Part shown: positions 54,419 to 64,000 of the stretch, one piece after another
Layout: every line of letters starts with the position of its first letter
Numbering within the stretch: the first letter of the stretch is position 1
NCBI GenBank assembly: GCA_024663395.1
Contig: JANFAH010000015.1
Coordinates: 62,001 to 126,000, forward strand
DNA from: Pisolithus tinctorius
Lineage: Eukaryota; Basidiomycota; Agaricomycetes; Boletales; Pisolithaceae
Direction of reading: 5' to 3'
Length of the DNA stretch: 64,000 nt
Notes under the pieces: model-generated
Told to the model about the DNA's origin: nothing
Database searches by the model: none
Seen by the model: only the letters and a program-made list of their open reading frames with translations
Made by a program: the position numbers and the translations under genes

Positions 54419-54438
54419 AGGATCGGGTCTCCACTGGC
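54397..54438 (+). promoter_or_regulatory. Programmed -1 frameshift signal (B1)
   Basis: Slippery heptamer G GGA AAA at 54397-54403 in gag phase, 12 nt before the gag stop. After a 7-nt spacer GCCAGTAGAG (54411-54420) pairs with CTCCACTGGC (54429-54438) with a single A-C mismatch and an 8-nt loop. Heptamer and stem are kept in B2 (44121 on) and B3 (33800 downward). Confidence 0.78.
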
Positions 54439-57400
54439 TATGTTTACAATAAGTTTTCTGTCTTAGGCATTGACAATCTTTCTACCAAGCAGGATATATT
54501 TAACTCAGAGACTACTGTACCATCTGAAGAGGCGACCCCAGTGGGTGTGGCCGCAGATGTAAAACTATTGGTGCTTAATTCCTCTTGCGATAAAAATGAA
54601 GACACACCTATCCAGGAAACAGGAAAAACCCCGAAAATAAGAACAGCAGATCCAAAGGCTGAGTTGGAGTTGGAAGTAGTGTTGGAAGGATGAGAAAAGA
54701 GGTGGAATGTAAAAGCGTTAGTGGATTCAGGAGCCAACGATACCTTCTTGGATAAAAAGTGGGCCGATGAAAATGATGTCCCTCTAATCAAGCTTGGTCG
54801 ACCTGTTGCTGTCCTCAACGTCGATGGAACCCCTAACATGGCAGGGAACATCACACATATTGCCTCCCTTGTTATGAACTATCAGGGACATTGAGAGTCT
54901 GTCTGGGCTCAGGTCACCATGCTTGGCACGCATCCCCTCATACTTGGCTACACTTGGTTACGAAAGCATAATCCAGAGGTGTGCTGGGAAACCAAACAGG
55001 TGAAGTTGTCCCGCTGCCCCTGTGAGTGTCATGATCTCACTCCAAAGACGAGGGCAGAGAGGATAGCAGAGGAACAAGAAGCACAGGACATGGAGTATCT
55101 GTATCCGAAGCTCTGCTCCACCAGGGTTCGAGCTGGTATGACCAAGGAACTTGTCCCAGAGGAATACCATCAGTACCTCAAGGTCTTCTCAAAAGAAGAG
55201 TCGGAGAGGATGCCGCTCTGCAAACTGTGGGACCACGCCATCGACCTAAAAGAAACCTTCATTCCCAAGCGTGGCCGTCTCATCCCACTCTCCATTGAAG
55301 AACAGAAAGAGGTGTCAGACTTCCTTGAGGACCAGCTACATAAAGGATACATTCACCTCTCAAAGTCCCCTCAGACTTCCCCTGTCTTCTTCGTTCCAAA
55401 GAAGGATGGGAAGAAGCGCATGGTTCAAGACTACCAGTACCTGAATGAACACACTGTCAAGAACGCATACCCTCTTCCCCTTATTTCTCAGCTCGTCGAT
55501 AAACTAAAGGGCTGCAAACTCTTCACCAAGATGGATCTCTGATGGGGATACAACAACATTTGTGTCAAGGAAGGAGATGAGTGGAAGGCTGCCTTTGTCA
55601 CCCACAAGGGGGCATATGAACCACTGGTCATGTACTTCGGCCTCTGCAACTTGCCGTCTACCTTCCAAAACATGATGAACAACATCTTCGGTGACATGGA
55701 GGATGTCCTTGTGGTCTATATTGACAACCTGATGATCTTCATGAAAACAGATGATGAAAAGGAGCACAACAGGATAGTCCTGGAGGTACTGAGAAGGTTG
55801 GAGGAGAATGACCTCTTTGTCAAGCCAGAGAAGTGCTTCTTCAAGCAGAAGCAGGTAGAGTTCCTGGGCATGGTGGTTGGAACCAAGGGAGTCAGTATGG
55901 ACGAGAGCAAGGTCAAAGCCATAACTGAGTGGCCGGTTCCTACAAAGGTCCGCTCAGTACGAGCCTTTTTGGGACTAGCAAACTTCTATCGGCACTTCAT
56001 CAAAGACTTTGCACAGATCACCCGTCCCCTCAATGATCTCACAAGAAAGGACCAACTCTGGACCTGGGGATCTCGAGAACAACAGGCCTTTGACACCTTG
56101 AAACTCGCCTTCACCACTGCCCCCGTCCTTGCATTCCCAGATCAGGACAGGGAGTTCCGTCTAGAAACTGATGCCTCGGACTTTGCCACCGGTGCTGTCT
56201 TGTCCATAAAATGCGAAGATGACCTCTGGCGGCCTGTCGCCTTTTACTCCCACTCCATGTCTCCCCCAGAATGGAACTACCAGGTCTTTGATAAAGAGAT
56301 GCTGGCCATAATTTGTGCCCTGGAAACATGGTGACGCTGTCTCGAGGCCACCCCTTATCAGTTCAAAATCTGGACTGATCACGCAAATCTCCAGTATTTC
56401 ATGAGGGCACAAAATTTGGATCGTCGCCAGGCACGCTGGGCCCAATATTTCTCTCGGTTCAACTACAAGCTGGTGTACAAGCCCGGGTCTTCAATGGCTA
56501 AGGCTGATGCCCTTTCTAGGAGGGAGGATCACGAACCACAGGGGTCGGACAACCAGGGGGTTACGTTACTCGATCCCTCTAGGGTGGCAGCTACCTTAAT
56601 GATAGGAGAGGATGTTGATCTCGTCGTCGCTTTAAAGTCCGCCTCCTCAGTGACTCCACAACCAGAAGGCTCTACCCTCGAGGAAGGGTTGTACGTTTGT
56701 CAGGGAAGGGTTTACGTCCCGCCTGCTGTCAGGGTTCACTGTGTTGAAAAACACCACGACACCCCACTTGCAGGACACCCTGGGTGGAAGAAAACTCTGG
56801 AGCTGGTCTCACAAAACTATGTCTGGCCTGGAATGACTGCCACTGTTAGAGACTACGTCTCGGCGTGTCACTGTTGCCAGATGGCTAAAAGTTCCAGGAC
56901 CCCTCCCGCAGGAAAGCTTCTCCCAAACCCTGTCCCGGAGCGTCCCTGGACTGACATCTTGGTTGATTTCATGGAGTTACCAAAGGCACAAGGTTTTGAT
57001 AACGTCATGGTGGTGGTGGATAGGTTCTCAAAAGAGGTGGTCTTTGCTCCTACCATCAAAGAGGTGTCCTCACTGCAAACAGCTGAGCTCTTCCGTGACC
57101 ACATGTGGACTCAGCATGGGCTACCTTCCTCTGTTATCTCTGATCGTGGCCCCCAGTTTGCCAGCACATTCACCGCTGAACTCTGCAAAATGCTTGGGGT
57201 CAAACCCAAGCTCTCCACCACCTTCCATCCCCAGACAGACAGCCAAATGGAACATCTTAACCAGGACCTGCAGCAGTATCTCTGTCTCTTTGTCAATGAC
57301 CGACAAGACTCTTGGCTGTCCTGGCTCAAGGTCGCCCAGTTCTCCTACAACAACAAGCGACAGGAGTCCACTGGCAGAAGTCCCTTCTCGGTCACCCGTT

Positions 57401-58104
57401 CCTACACCCCCAGGATGGGCATGGAACCCTTTCTTTCCAAGGCAGAGGCAGCCACAGATCACGCCATCGACCTCGCTAAAGTCTTGGAGGACACAAGGAA
57501 GGCTTTAGATAAGGCTGCAGAACGGATGAAGGTGTCTGCAGACATGTCTCACTCTAACACCCCCTCCTACTCGGTTGGCGACATGGTTTGGTTGGAAACT
57601 TCCTGGATCTCCCTCTCAGGTCGCCCCTCCCGGAAACTCACTGAACGATGGATCAGCCCCTACAAGGTTGTTTCACTCAAACCCAACGCGGTAGAGTTGA
57701 AACTTCCCAAAACGCTCAAAATCCATCCAGTTGTTAACGTTTCTTGGGTCAAACCATACAAGGGACCTTTGGAGGGGCAAACCATCACTCGCCCAGGACC
57801 AGTGGTGGGGCATGAGGGCGATGAAGAGTTCGAGGTCAACTATGTCGCCGATTCTCGCCTAAAAAGGGGTAAACTTGAATACCTCGTCCATTGGAAGGGG
57901 TATCATGACAAGGATCGCACCTGGGAACCTGAGTCCGCCTTGAAGTCTGCCCTTGGTGCTGTTAGAGACTTCCACCGTCACAATCCCTCTGCCCCTCGAA
58001 AGCTCTGTGGATTGAACTCCTCCCTCTTTTCCTCTCTCTTCCAACCCCTGGAAAACTTCACCGACACTGTCCCTACCTTCAATCGCCTGGAAGTCGATTT
58101 CTAA
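54404..58104 (+). pseudogene. pol: B1 pol: protease, RT, RNase H, integrase, chromodomain
   Basis: A single -1 frame from gag to TAA at 58102-58104 with only four stops, TGA at 54691-54693, 54892-54894, 55540-55542 and 56332-56334. Protease ALVDSGANDTFLDKKW near 54713-54760. RT with PVFFVPKKDGKKRM, KMDL-stop-WGYNN and YIDNLMIF (55717-55740; the second Asp of the active site is Asn through GAC to AAC). RNase H with LETDASDFATGAVLS. Integrase from about 56690 with HHCC finger (CHCCQMAK), WTDILVDFMELP, SDRGPQF and LNQDLQQYL. Chromodomain EYLVHWKGYHDKDRTW near 57877-57924. Apart from CpG-type changes it is nearly whole. Confidence 0.93.
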
Positions 58105-58115
58105 GGAGGGGATAG

Positions 58116-58509
58116 TGTTACGATATGTACTCTTTTCCTTTCTTCTCTTTTCTTTTCATCTTATCTAATCTTTGCATCTTATCTTATCTCTTGGACTCGG
58201 TCCGGGCTCCAGCCTAGACCTTGCCTCACCTCCGCCTCGCTTTCCCCTTCTGGTATGTTCCACTCCACTATGATATCATTATGACATCACTATGATGTCA
58301 CAGACCGCATGTATGCCTCGCTGTCTCCTCGTGTACCTTAGTATAAGTACCGTCACTCAATCACCCAACTAGCTCCAAGCTAGTTCATTTGGGTCTACGA
58401 GTCCTAAAGTCGCCTGCTTCTAAGCTGTCTCCTCCTCTTTCTTCCTTCTTTCTTCTGTTGGTTCTTGGTGCGAGCCTACAACAAACCTTGTTGTTTAGGT
58501 CTCGTCACA
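58116..58509 (+). repeat. 3' LTR of B1
   Basis: 394 bp, preceded by the purine tract AAGGAGGGGATAG. Confidence 0.95.
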
Positions 58510-58514
58510 GAGAG

Positions 58515-60265
58515 GGTCCAGAGAGGTTCAGAGATGACCAAAAGATGTTCCAGGGGTGTACCAGTGTGCTGCTGAGCAATACTGGAATGACACAAAGGCC
58601 AGGTGGGTGCAGGGAAGGCCAGGAAACCAGTCTAGGAATCCACTGGTTGGGCCAAAAGTGAGCTGCAGGGGTACAGGGTGTCATGAGGAGTGCTAAGAAG
58701 GCTGGGAATGGGTCCAAGGGCTGCTCCAGGGGGTCACAGGGTCTGAAAGTGTGTATCTACAGAAAAAGAAAACAGATATGTAACAGAAAATGGAGAAGAC
58801 ATATAACAAGGAAACAGGAAACTGGAGCTAGGGACAAGGGTCAAAACCAAAGGCTGAGACCAAGGGTGGCTGAGGCCAGGGGTGGCTAAAGCTGGAGACC
58901 GAGACTGAGGGTGGCCAAAGCCAGTTGTGCTAAAGCAAGTGGTCTGGAGGAAACAGTGAGACTGAAGACCAGTCAAGGGGACAGAAGGCTGGGAAGGCCA
59001 GGAACCAATCTGAGGGTCAGAGAGGGCAGGTGGGGACTGGTCTGGAGCCAGAGGAGACTGGAAGGGCCAGCTGAGAACTGGTCCAATGGTCAGGGGCAGC
59101 CAGAAAGGCTAGCAGGAGACTGGTTTGGATTTGGACAGGGTTGTAAGGCTGGAAATGCCAAAGGGAGACTGGTCTGGAGTTGGTCAGGGCTGGAGTGGCT
59201 GGCTGAAGGCTGGTCTGAAGGAGTCAGAGAGGTTTGGAGTAGTTGGAGATGACCCAAGGTGTGATCTAGCTGGTGGGCCTGGTAATGGGAGGCCAGAACA
59301 GTGTAGGCTGGTGGGCTAACACTGAGACAAGGGTATCTAGGGTAGCAGGATGAAAACCCAAGGCTGAGAGTGGCAAGGCTGAGTGCCAAGCACCATGGAA
59401 AGGACCAGGTGAGTTTCCAGAGGCCAGAGAGGGCTTGGAGGGTGTCTAGGTCTAGGACAGCTAGAGTTGAGTTTGGACAAGGACTGGAGGACCTGACATA
59501 GCCAGGCAGGAACCAGGGACCAGCAGGTCATGAGACCAATGCAATCAAGCCTAGGAGTGTCAGATGAAGGTGAGTCTGGGTGTTGAGTCCAGTTTAGGGG
59601 TGTCCACAGTTGGTTGAAGGTGGGTTGTCCAGTGGCAAGAAGCCCAAGGGCCAAAAGCCATTGGAGGACTGGTTCAGGGGGTCTGGAGACTGGGTGAGGC
59701 CTAGGGGTTATCCAGCCAAAGGGCTGACAACAGGAAGCCAAGACCAGAGAGACTGGTGAACACATAATTGCCAAGGCCAAGGACTACTGAGATAGTGAGA
59801 ATGGAGTACCAATACCAATGCTAAAGGCTGGGAGCAACCTAGGGGTGGGTGCTTCAGGAGTGCTTCAGTATGCAAGAACTGGGCCAAGGGACTGGAGACC
59901 AGTGTGTAGGGACTGCATGGGGTTGTGCCAAGGGCACCAGAGAGGTAACAAACCAGGGTTTGGGCAAGAGTAGGTCACTAGTGAGGTCCCTTATCCCCCC
60001 CTTAGGGTAGACTTCCCAAGTCTACAGGGGTAGAAGGTGTGTGCTAGGACCACTGAGAGGAGTACTGGATGGGGAAGTAGGAGTCCTACCACTGGAGTTG
60101 TAAATCTGAGTACAGAGAATGCAATGACTGGCTTAACAGGTGCCAAGACCAGTTCTGGGAAGCTTTTGCAAGGCTGGGAAAAGCTTTAAAACTGGAGATA
60201 CAAGACTGGCAGGGCAAGCTGTATCTGCCACCATGACCATGCACATGTGCTATTTAGGCCTGGAG
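58515..60265 (-). other. Continuation of L-element-like internal sequence
   Basis: Almost CpG-free, rich in GGCCAG, CTGG and GACTGGTCTGG phrases in irregular repetition. Minus-strand Pro/Leu-rich frames (59090-59389, 59337-59780) look like composition effects. A perfect 8-bp hairpin GTAGACTT/AAGTCTAC with a CCC loop lies at 60007-60025, next to a pyrimidine tract (59993-60003). No gene could be supported. Confidence 0.35.
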
Positions 60266-60999
60266 TGTCATGACCAGCATTCATCCTAAGTGCTCACTCA
60301 CTCCACACCCTTCTCTGCTGGTCATTCACTCACTCTGCACCAACTCTGCCTGCCTTCTGTCATTTACAACCCACCTCCACTCCTACTGCTGTCAGACTTG
60401 TACTGCTCTATCATCAGACCAAGCAGACTGTTCCCTGAGTGGTCATGTGACTTCCTCTTGGACTTCTCCCTGACAGCATGCAGTCAGGTACTCCATAGTG
60501 CATGCACCACATGGTCCAGTGCCTGGACTGTTTCCTTTTTGGGATGTTCTGTGTTACCTGCTCATATGTCCTCCATCTTCCCTTCATCCATCATCTAGGA
60601 AGTTTTACTTGAAAATTTAGGAGTCTCCATATGTTAGTTCCAATTCCAGTTACTGTACCTCCATAGTAGTATATAAGCATGTATCATACTCCACTGCTCT
60701 TCAGTACAAATATCAACTTAGTTCCTACTCCCTCTGTCTCCATCTTCCATCTGTCAGAGTTACCTCTGACTATCCATCTGTGCTCCCCCTCTGAAATACA
60801 AGAGCTGAGATCATGCAAGGGAGTAGCACACAAGCTAAACCTGACACCCTCACTTGGCTCCACCTTTGTCTCAGTGGACTTTGTCCCTGCTGACCCTCTG
60901 TTAGTCAGAGTTTCATTCTCTTGTGTCAGACTTGCTTCTGGACCCCTCCCCAGACTTTGTCTAGCATCAGAGTTGGTTGGAGTAGGCCCAGACTTGACA
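60266..60999 (+). mobile_element. Solo LTR of family L3, copy b
   Basis: 734 bp from TGTCATGACC to CAGACTTGACA with target duplication TGGAG at 60261-60265 and 61000-61004. TATA-like AGTATATAAGC near 60668, then AATATCAACTTAG and GCAAGGGAGTAGCAC, the shared LTR core. Confidence 0.88.
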
Positions 61000-61004
61000 T
61001 GGAG

Positions 61005-61381
61005 GGAAAGTAACCTACAATTTCATGTTCCCTGAAATCCTACTGTAACTAGGTGTGATAGTTAGATTACAAGCTTCCATGTTAACTACTATGATTGTGG
61101 CATGGACCTTCCATCATTTCCTATTGAAGCCTATTGGTGACATCTCCATCTCCACCACCAGAGTGAAGCAAGGTGCCTCTTGTAGAAGTGATGGAAGTGT
61201 GGTGTCAAGGAATGTGAGAAGACCATTGAATACCATGTAAAAGCATCTGGACCAATGACATAAGTGCCTCATGGCTGCTAAGTATATAATTGTTAGTGCA
61301 CAGCTCAAACCTTTGCATTGTTTTGATTCTTCCCCCTCCCCAGCAATCCTCTGTATCAATCTCATCTTCACAGTTGAAATG
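61005..61381. other. Unassigned sequence between L3b and A2
   Basis: CpG-poor, no recognisable gene on either strand. Confidence 0.35.
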
Positions 61382-61908
61382 TGTCATAACCATGCCTTGA
61401 CCCCAGCCAGATTTAGCCTCACATGCATCCAGTCCAGCCTCAGCCTCACCAGTCACTTACCCCCAGTGGGTCTAGCATGGTTGACATGGCTTTGCAGTGT
61501 GTGTCACTTCGGTTGAACTCTGCCTGGTCTTGTCCCTGGTCTGCCTTGTCCAGGTCTCCAGTCACCTTTGTCATACATTACTAATACTAGTCTTACCAAT
61601 TGTCTTAGCAATCTTTGCAAGACTGGCATTACTGGTCTCCATACTATAGTTCTGTCTCTAGTATATAAACCTGTAGCTACTCAGCTTGTACTTCTCCAGT
61701 CTGAAATCAACTAAGTTACTCTGATCACCCCACCTCAGCCTTGGACTTGGACTGAGACCCATGCAAGGGAATAGCACTGCATCATCAGTCACTAAGTCCA
61801 ATCAGTCCTCCCCTCTGTACCCCTGCTCCCCTTCTGACCCTGACCCCTTGGCCTCATGCCTACTTTGGTCTCCAGTCCAGACTCAACCTGGACATCATGA
61901 ACTTGACA
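61382..61908 (+). repeat. 5' LTR of A2
   Basis: 527 bp, TGTCATAACC to GAACTTGACA, aligned over its length with the A1 LTRs. Confidence 0.92.
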
Positions 61909-61946
61909 GTATTTCAGACTCACTACTTGTGTGGGTCTAACACATC

Positions 61947-63319
61947 ATGGTAACAAAGACTTGTTTCCAACCTCCCCATGGCTGCACTGCTACCAACCCC
62001 AAGTCTGCCTCAGCCAGTGGAACTCACCACAAGACAGCACTAGCTGCCTTGGGCACCACTAGGTGCTCTCCTGACCCTGTTAGTCCTGTCAGGGGCTTTT
62101 CAGCCCAAACATCCAATACTCCCACCCCACATTGCCCCATTGCTCCCATCCCTGATGATGATCCCAGGGATGATGGGCCAGATGATGATGACAACAACAA
62201 CCCTGATGATGATGACCCTGGCAATGCTCCTGGTGATAATGGGCCTGGTGATGATAATCCAGAGGAAGAACCAGACTTCCCAGACCTGGACACTGAACCT
62301 GTGGTTGCAGTCTTCAACAGTCTCACAAAGGCCATCAAGCTACTGGCCCACAACACTCATGCTAGTCCTGAGTCCTCAAGCAGGACAAAGTTGCATGAGC
62401 CTGATACCTTTGATGGTACTGACCCCAAGAAGCTTTGTGCCTTCTTCATCCAGTGCAAGCTTAATTTTCAAGACCAACCCTGGGCTTTCAGGACTGACTG
62501 CACAAAGGTCATCTTCACCCAGTCCTACCTCAAGGGCATGGCTTTAGAATGGTTTGAGCTGGACTTTCTTGGGGTCAAGGACCCCAATGACCAGCCTCTC
62601 TGGATGGACTCCTGGAGGGAGTTCGTCCTAGAGTTACAAACCGCCTTTGGCCCTCACAACCTGGTTGCTGATGCTGAAAGTCAGTTAGACCATCCACATA
62701 TGAAAGACAACCAGCACATTAATAAGTATGTTGTTGACTTCAACTGACTTGCTTCACAAGTCCAGGGATATGGCAATGGTGTGCTGCACCATCATTTCTA
62801 TGCTGGACTCCCAGACTGGATCAAGGATGAGGTCTGTTGGGTTGAAAAACACCAGACTCTCCACAAGCTCCAACACCTAGCACAGGAGATAGATGTGCAG
62901 TATTGGGAGCACAAGGAAGAAGTCCAATGAGCCAACAAACACCAAGGCTCCCCCTCATCCAGTAACAAGACCAGCAGTTCCAGCAACAACAACCAGGCCA
63001 AGACTGGTCAAGAGAAATCCAAGAGTGGCAGTAACAACACTGGCTCTACCCAGCCCAAAAGGCAGCTTCATCCAAGCTGGGTAACAATAACAGCAACTCA
63101 TCCAAGCCCAAGCCCAGCAAGCTCAGTAAGGATGGGAAGCTCACCCTGGAAGAATGCAAGTGTTGCATTGAGGGCAACCTCTGCATGTTCTGCAGAGGCC
63201 CTGGTCACTTCACTGAGAAGTGCCCCAAGAAGACTGGAAAGGCCAAGGCTCATGCTGTGGCTGCCACCAAGGCCACACCAGCCTCAGGCTTGGGTTCTAC
63301 CACCAAGACAAAAAAATAG
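61947..63319 (+). pseudogene. gag: A2 gag
   Basis: Homologue of A1 gag with acidic linker (about 62150-62300), FDGTDPKKLCAFF, YLKGMALEWF and QHINKYVVDFN. It then has TGA at 62745-62747 and a further stop near 62928, plus a frame change before the knuckle CMFCRGPGHFTEKC near 63181. It ends with ACA AAA AAA TAG (63317-63319). Confidence 0.9.
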
Positions 63320-63377
63320 GTAGCAGCTCCTGGGACTCTGCATAATCCAGGAGCTGCATTGACTCTGGTTGTGCAAA
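63310..63377 (+). promoter_or_regulatory. Programmed -1 frameshift signal (A2)
   Basis: Heptamer A7 at 63310-63316. GCAGCTCCTGG (63323-63333) pairs perfectly with CCAGGAGCTGC (63347-63357). The second stem TCTGCATAA (63337-63345) with TTGTGCAAA (63369-63377) keeps seven Watson-Crick pairs and one G-U, with one mismatch. Same geometry as A1, with two base-pair changes in stem 1. Confidence 0.82.
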
Positions 63378-63741
63378 CTTGGAGGCTAGACTCAATGCAT
63401 CTGCTCTTTCCAGCCTGAACTCTTTGACCCCATATATCACTATAGAAAATCCAAAACTACCTTGGCTTTGTACTTTAGTGGACTCCAGTTCCACTCATTG
63501 TTTTATAGATTATCAATTTGTTAATCAACACTCATTTACCCCATACTCAGTCCCCCCAATCTGACTCCAGCTCTTTGATGGAACATCCACTTTTACCATA
63601 ACTCAAGCAGTAGATGTCAATATCTGCTTCACATCTGATGATGTCACCCCAGTAACCCTGTTTTTAGCCCCATTGGATTCTGAGTGCAAGATAGTCCTTG
63701 GACATGACTGGCTCACCTGCTACAATCCATTGATTGATTGG
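63320..63741 (+). pseudogene. pol: A2 pol start: protease region, truncated
   Basis: Protease TLVDSSSTHCFID near 63470, a TGA at 63562-63564, and the end of the protease domain with [15 protein letters not shown], where the next LTR cuts it. Counterpart of A1 35863-36289. Confidence 0.85.
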
Positions 63742-64000
63742 TGTTAAGTCCGGGTCTTCGCCGGTCCAAGGCCGGTCCGGAGTCCGGTCGGGGGTCAGAG
63801 GATAGTACGAGATATCAAGAGGTTTGGACTATTGGACTTAGCGACTGAAGACGCAGCGCTATTCCCTTGCGTGGGCTGTAGTCCGGTTGAGAGACAGAAG
63901 GCAGAGGACGAGAGAGACCGGGTTAAGACGAGAACTAGTTTGATTTCAGACTGAGGCTAGAACAGATTATCCTACGGCTTAAATACTAGAAGTAACCTAA
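63742..64000 (-). repeat. CpG-rich LTR running off the window end
   Basis: Begins TGTTAAGTCCGGG at 63742; on the minus strand this is the 3' end ...GGACTTAACA. The reverse strand carries the shared LTR core (CTGAAATCAAACTAG near 63953-63939 and GCAAGGGAATAGCGC near 63870-63856) and a TATA-like CTAGTATTTAAG. It is clearly richer in CpG than the surrounding A2, so it is probably the most recent insertion. The element itself lies outside the window. Confidence 0.7.

Larger units (their letters stand above)
52659..58509 (+). mobile_element. Complete Ty3/gypsy element B1, best preserved copy
   Basis: 5851 bp with two 394-bp LTRs and target duplication GAGAG (52654-52658 and 58510-58514). Gag is intact. 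Pol is one frame broken only by four TGA codons. The LTR pair differs at 13 positions by eye, all transitions, 12 of them at CpG sites. Confidence 0.95.
61382..63741 (+). mobile_element. 5' part of Ty3/gypsy element A2
   Basis: 5' LTR (61382-61908), gag, frameshift signal and protease of a family A copy, cut at 63741 by another LTR. Much more CpG-depleted than A1, so older. Confidence 0.92.

Noticed and set aside
59090..59780. Pro/Leu/Ser-rich minus-strand frames of about 100-147 codons
   Set aside because: Low-complexity composition of a purine-rich repeat-like tract, without motif and without homologous frame in another copy.
1..64000. tRNA, rRNA and CRISPR arrays
   Set aside because: No cloverleaf with A and B box, no rRNA-like stretch and no regularly spaced short repeats were noticed; a tRNAscan run would be needed to exclude a tRNA fully.

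Overview
The window looks like transposon-dominated chromosomal DNA of a filamentous basidiomycete, most likely an agaricomycete. The reasons are a HET-like gene of fungal type, short GT-AG introns of about 47-60 nt, chromodomain Ty3/gypsy elements, and a DNA transposon whose two genes (a RecQ-like helicase and a DUF6589-type protein) are of a kind common in mushrooms. The species cannot be named from the sequence alone. No rRNA, tRNA, CRISPR or prokaryotic signal was found.

Positions 1-7.3 kb are gene-like DNA of normal CpG content. They hold one intact intron-less HET-like membrane protein gene (3864-6110), a truncated and frameshifted paralogue (about 650-1860), and duplicated non-coding blocks downstream of each. 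Everything after about 7.4 kb is nested mobile DNA.

7.4-15.7 kb: a solo LTR of family L is split by a 6.4-kb DNA transposon (8619-14993). This has about 210-bp terminal inverted repeats and a 9-bp target duplication. It carries convergent remains of a RecQ-like helicase and a DUF6589 protein, and the helicase was later hit by a second L solo LTR. 15.7-22.4 kb: an old Ty3/gypsy element G1 on the minus strand, whose 5' LTR is broken by a perfect 635-bp-arm foldback element (FB1). 24-29.7 kb: decayed relics, including a Zn2Cys6-type gene, an L3 LTR with gag-like sequence and three tandem exon-intron modules. 29.7-50.2 kb: a minus-strand gypsy element B3 split by a complete gypsy A1 (33924-41460, TSD CAGGG) and a complete gypsy B2 (42415-49542, TSD GGCAG). 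B2 itself carries a second foldback element (FB2). 50.2-64 kb: a family-A fragment, an L LTR, the best preserved copy B1 (52659-58509, TSD GAGAG), a solo L3 LTR (TSD TGGAG), a 5' piece of A2, and a CpG-rich LTR running off the end.

Three themes tie the region together. (1) Copies decay mainly by CpG to TpG/CpA change: old copies are almost CpG-free and nearly every in-frame stop is TGA at a place where CGA is expected. (2) Gag and pol of families A and B lie in -1 register and are joined by clear programmed frameshift signals. Family A has an A7 slippery site, an 11-bp stem and an apparent H-type pseudoknot. (3) Element A1 carries a spliced antisense gene for a coiled-coil Zn2Cys6 protein. 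The strongest candidates for something little described are the RecQ/DUF6589 transposon, the family A frameshift pseudoknot, the antisense zinc-cluster gene and the foldback elements.
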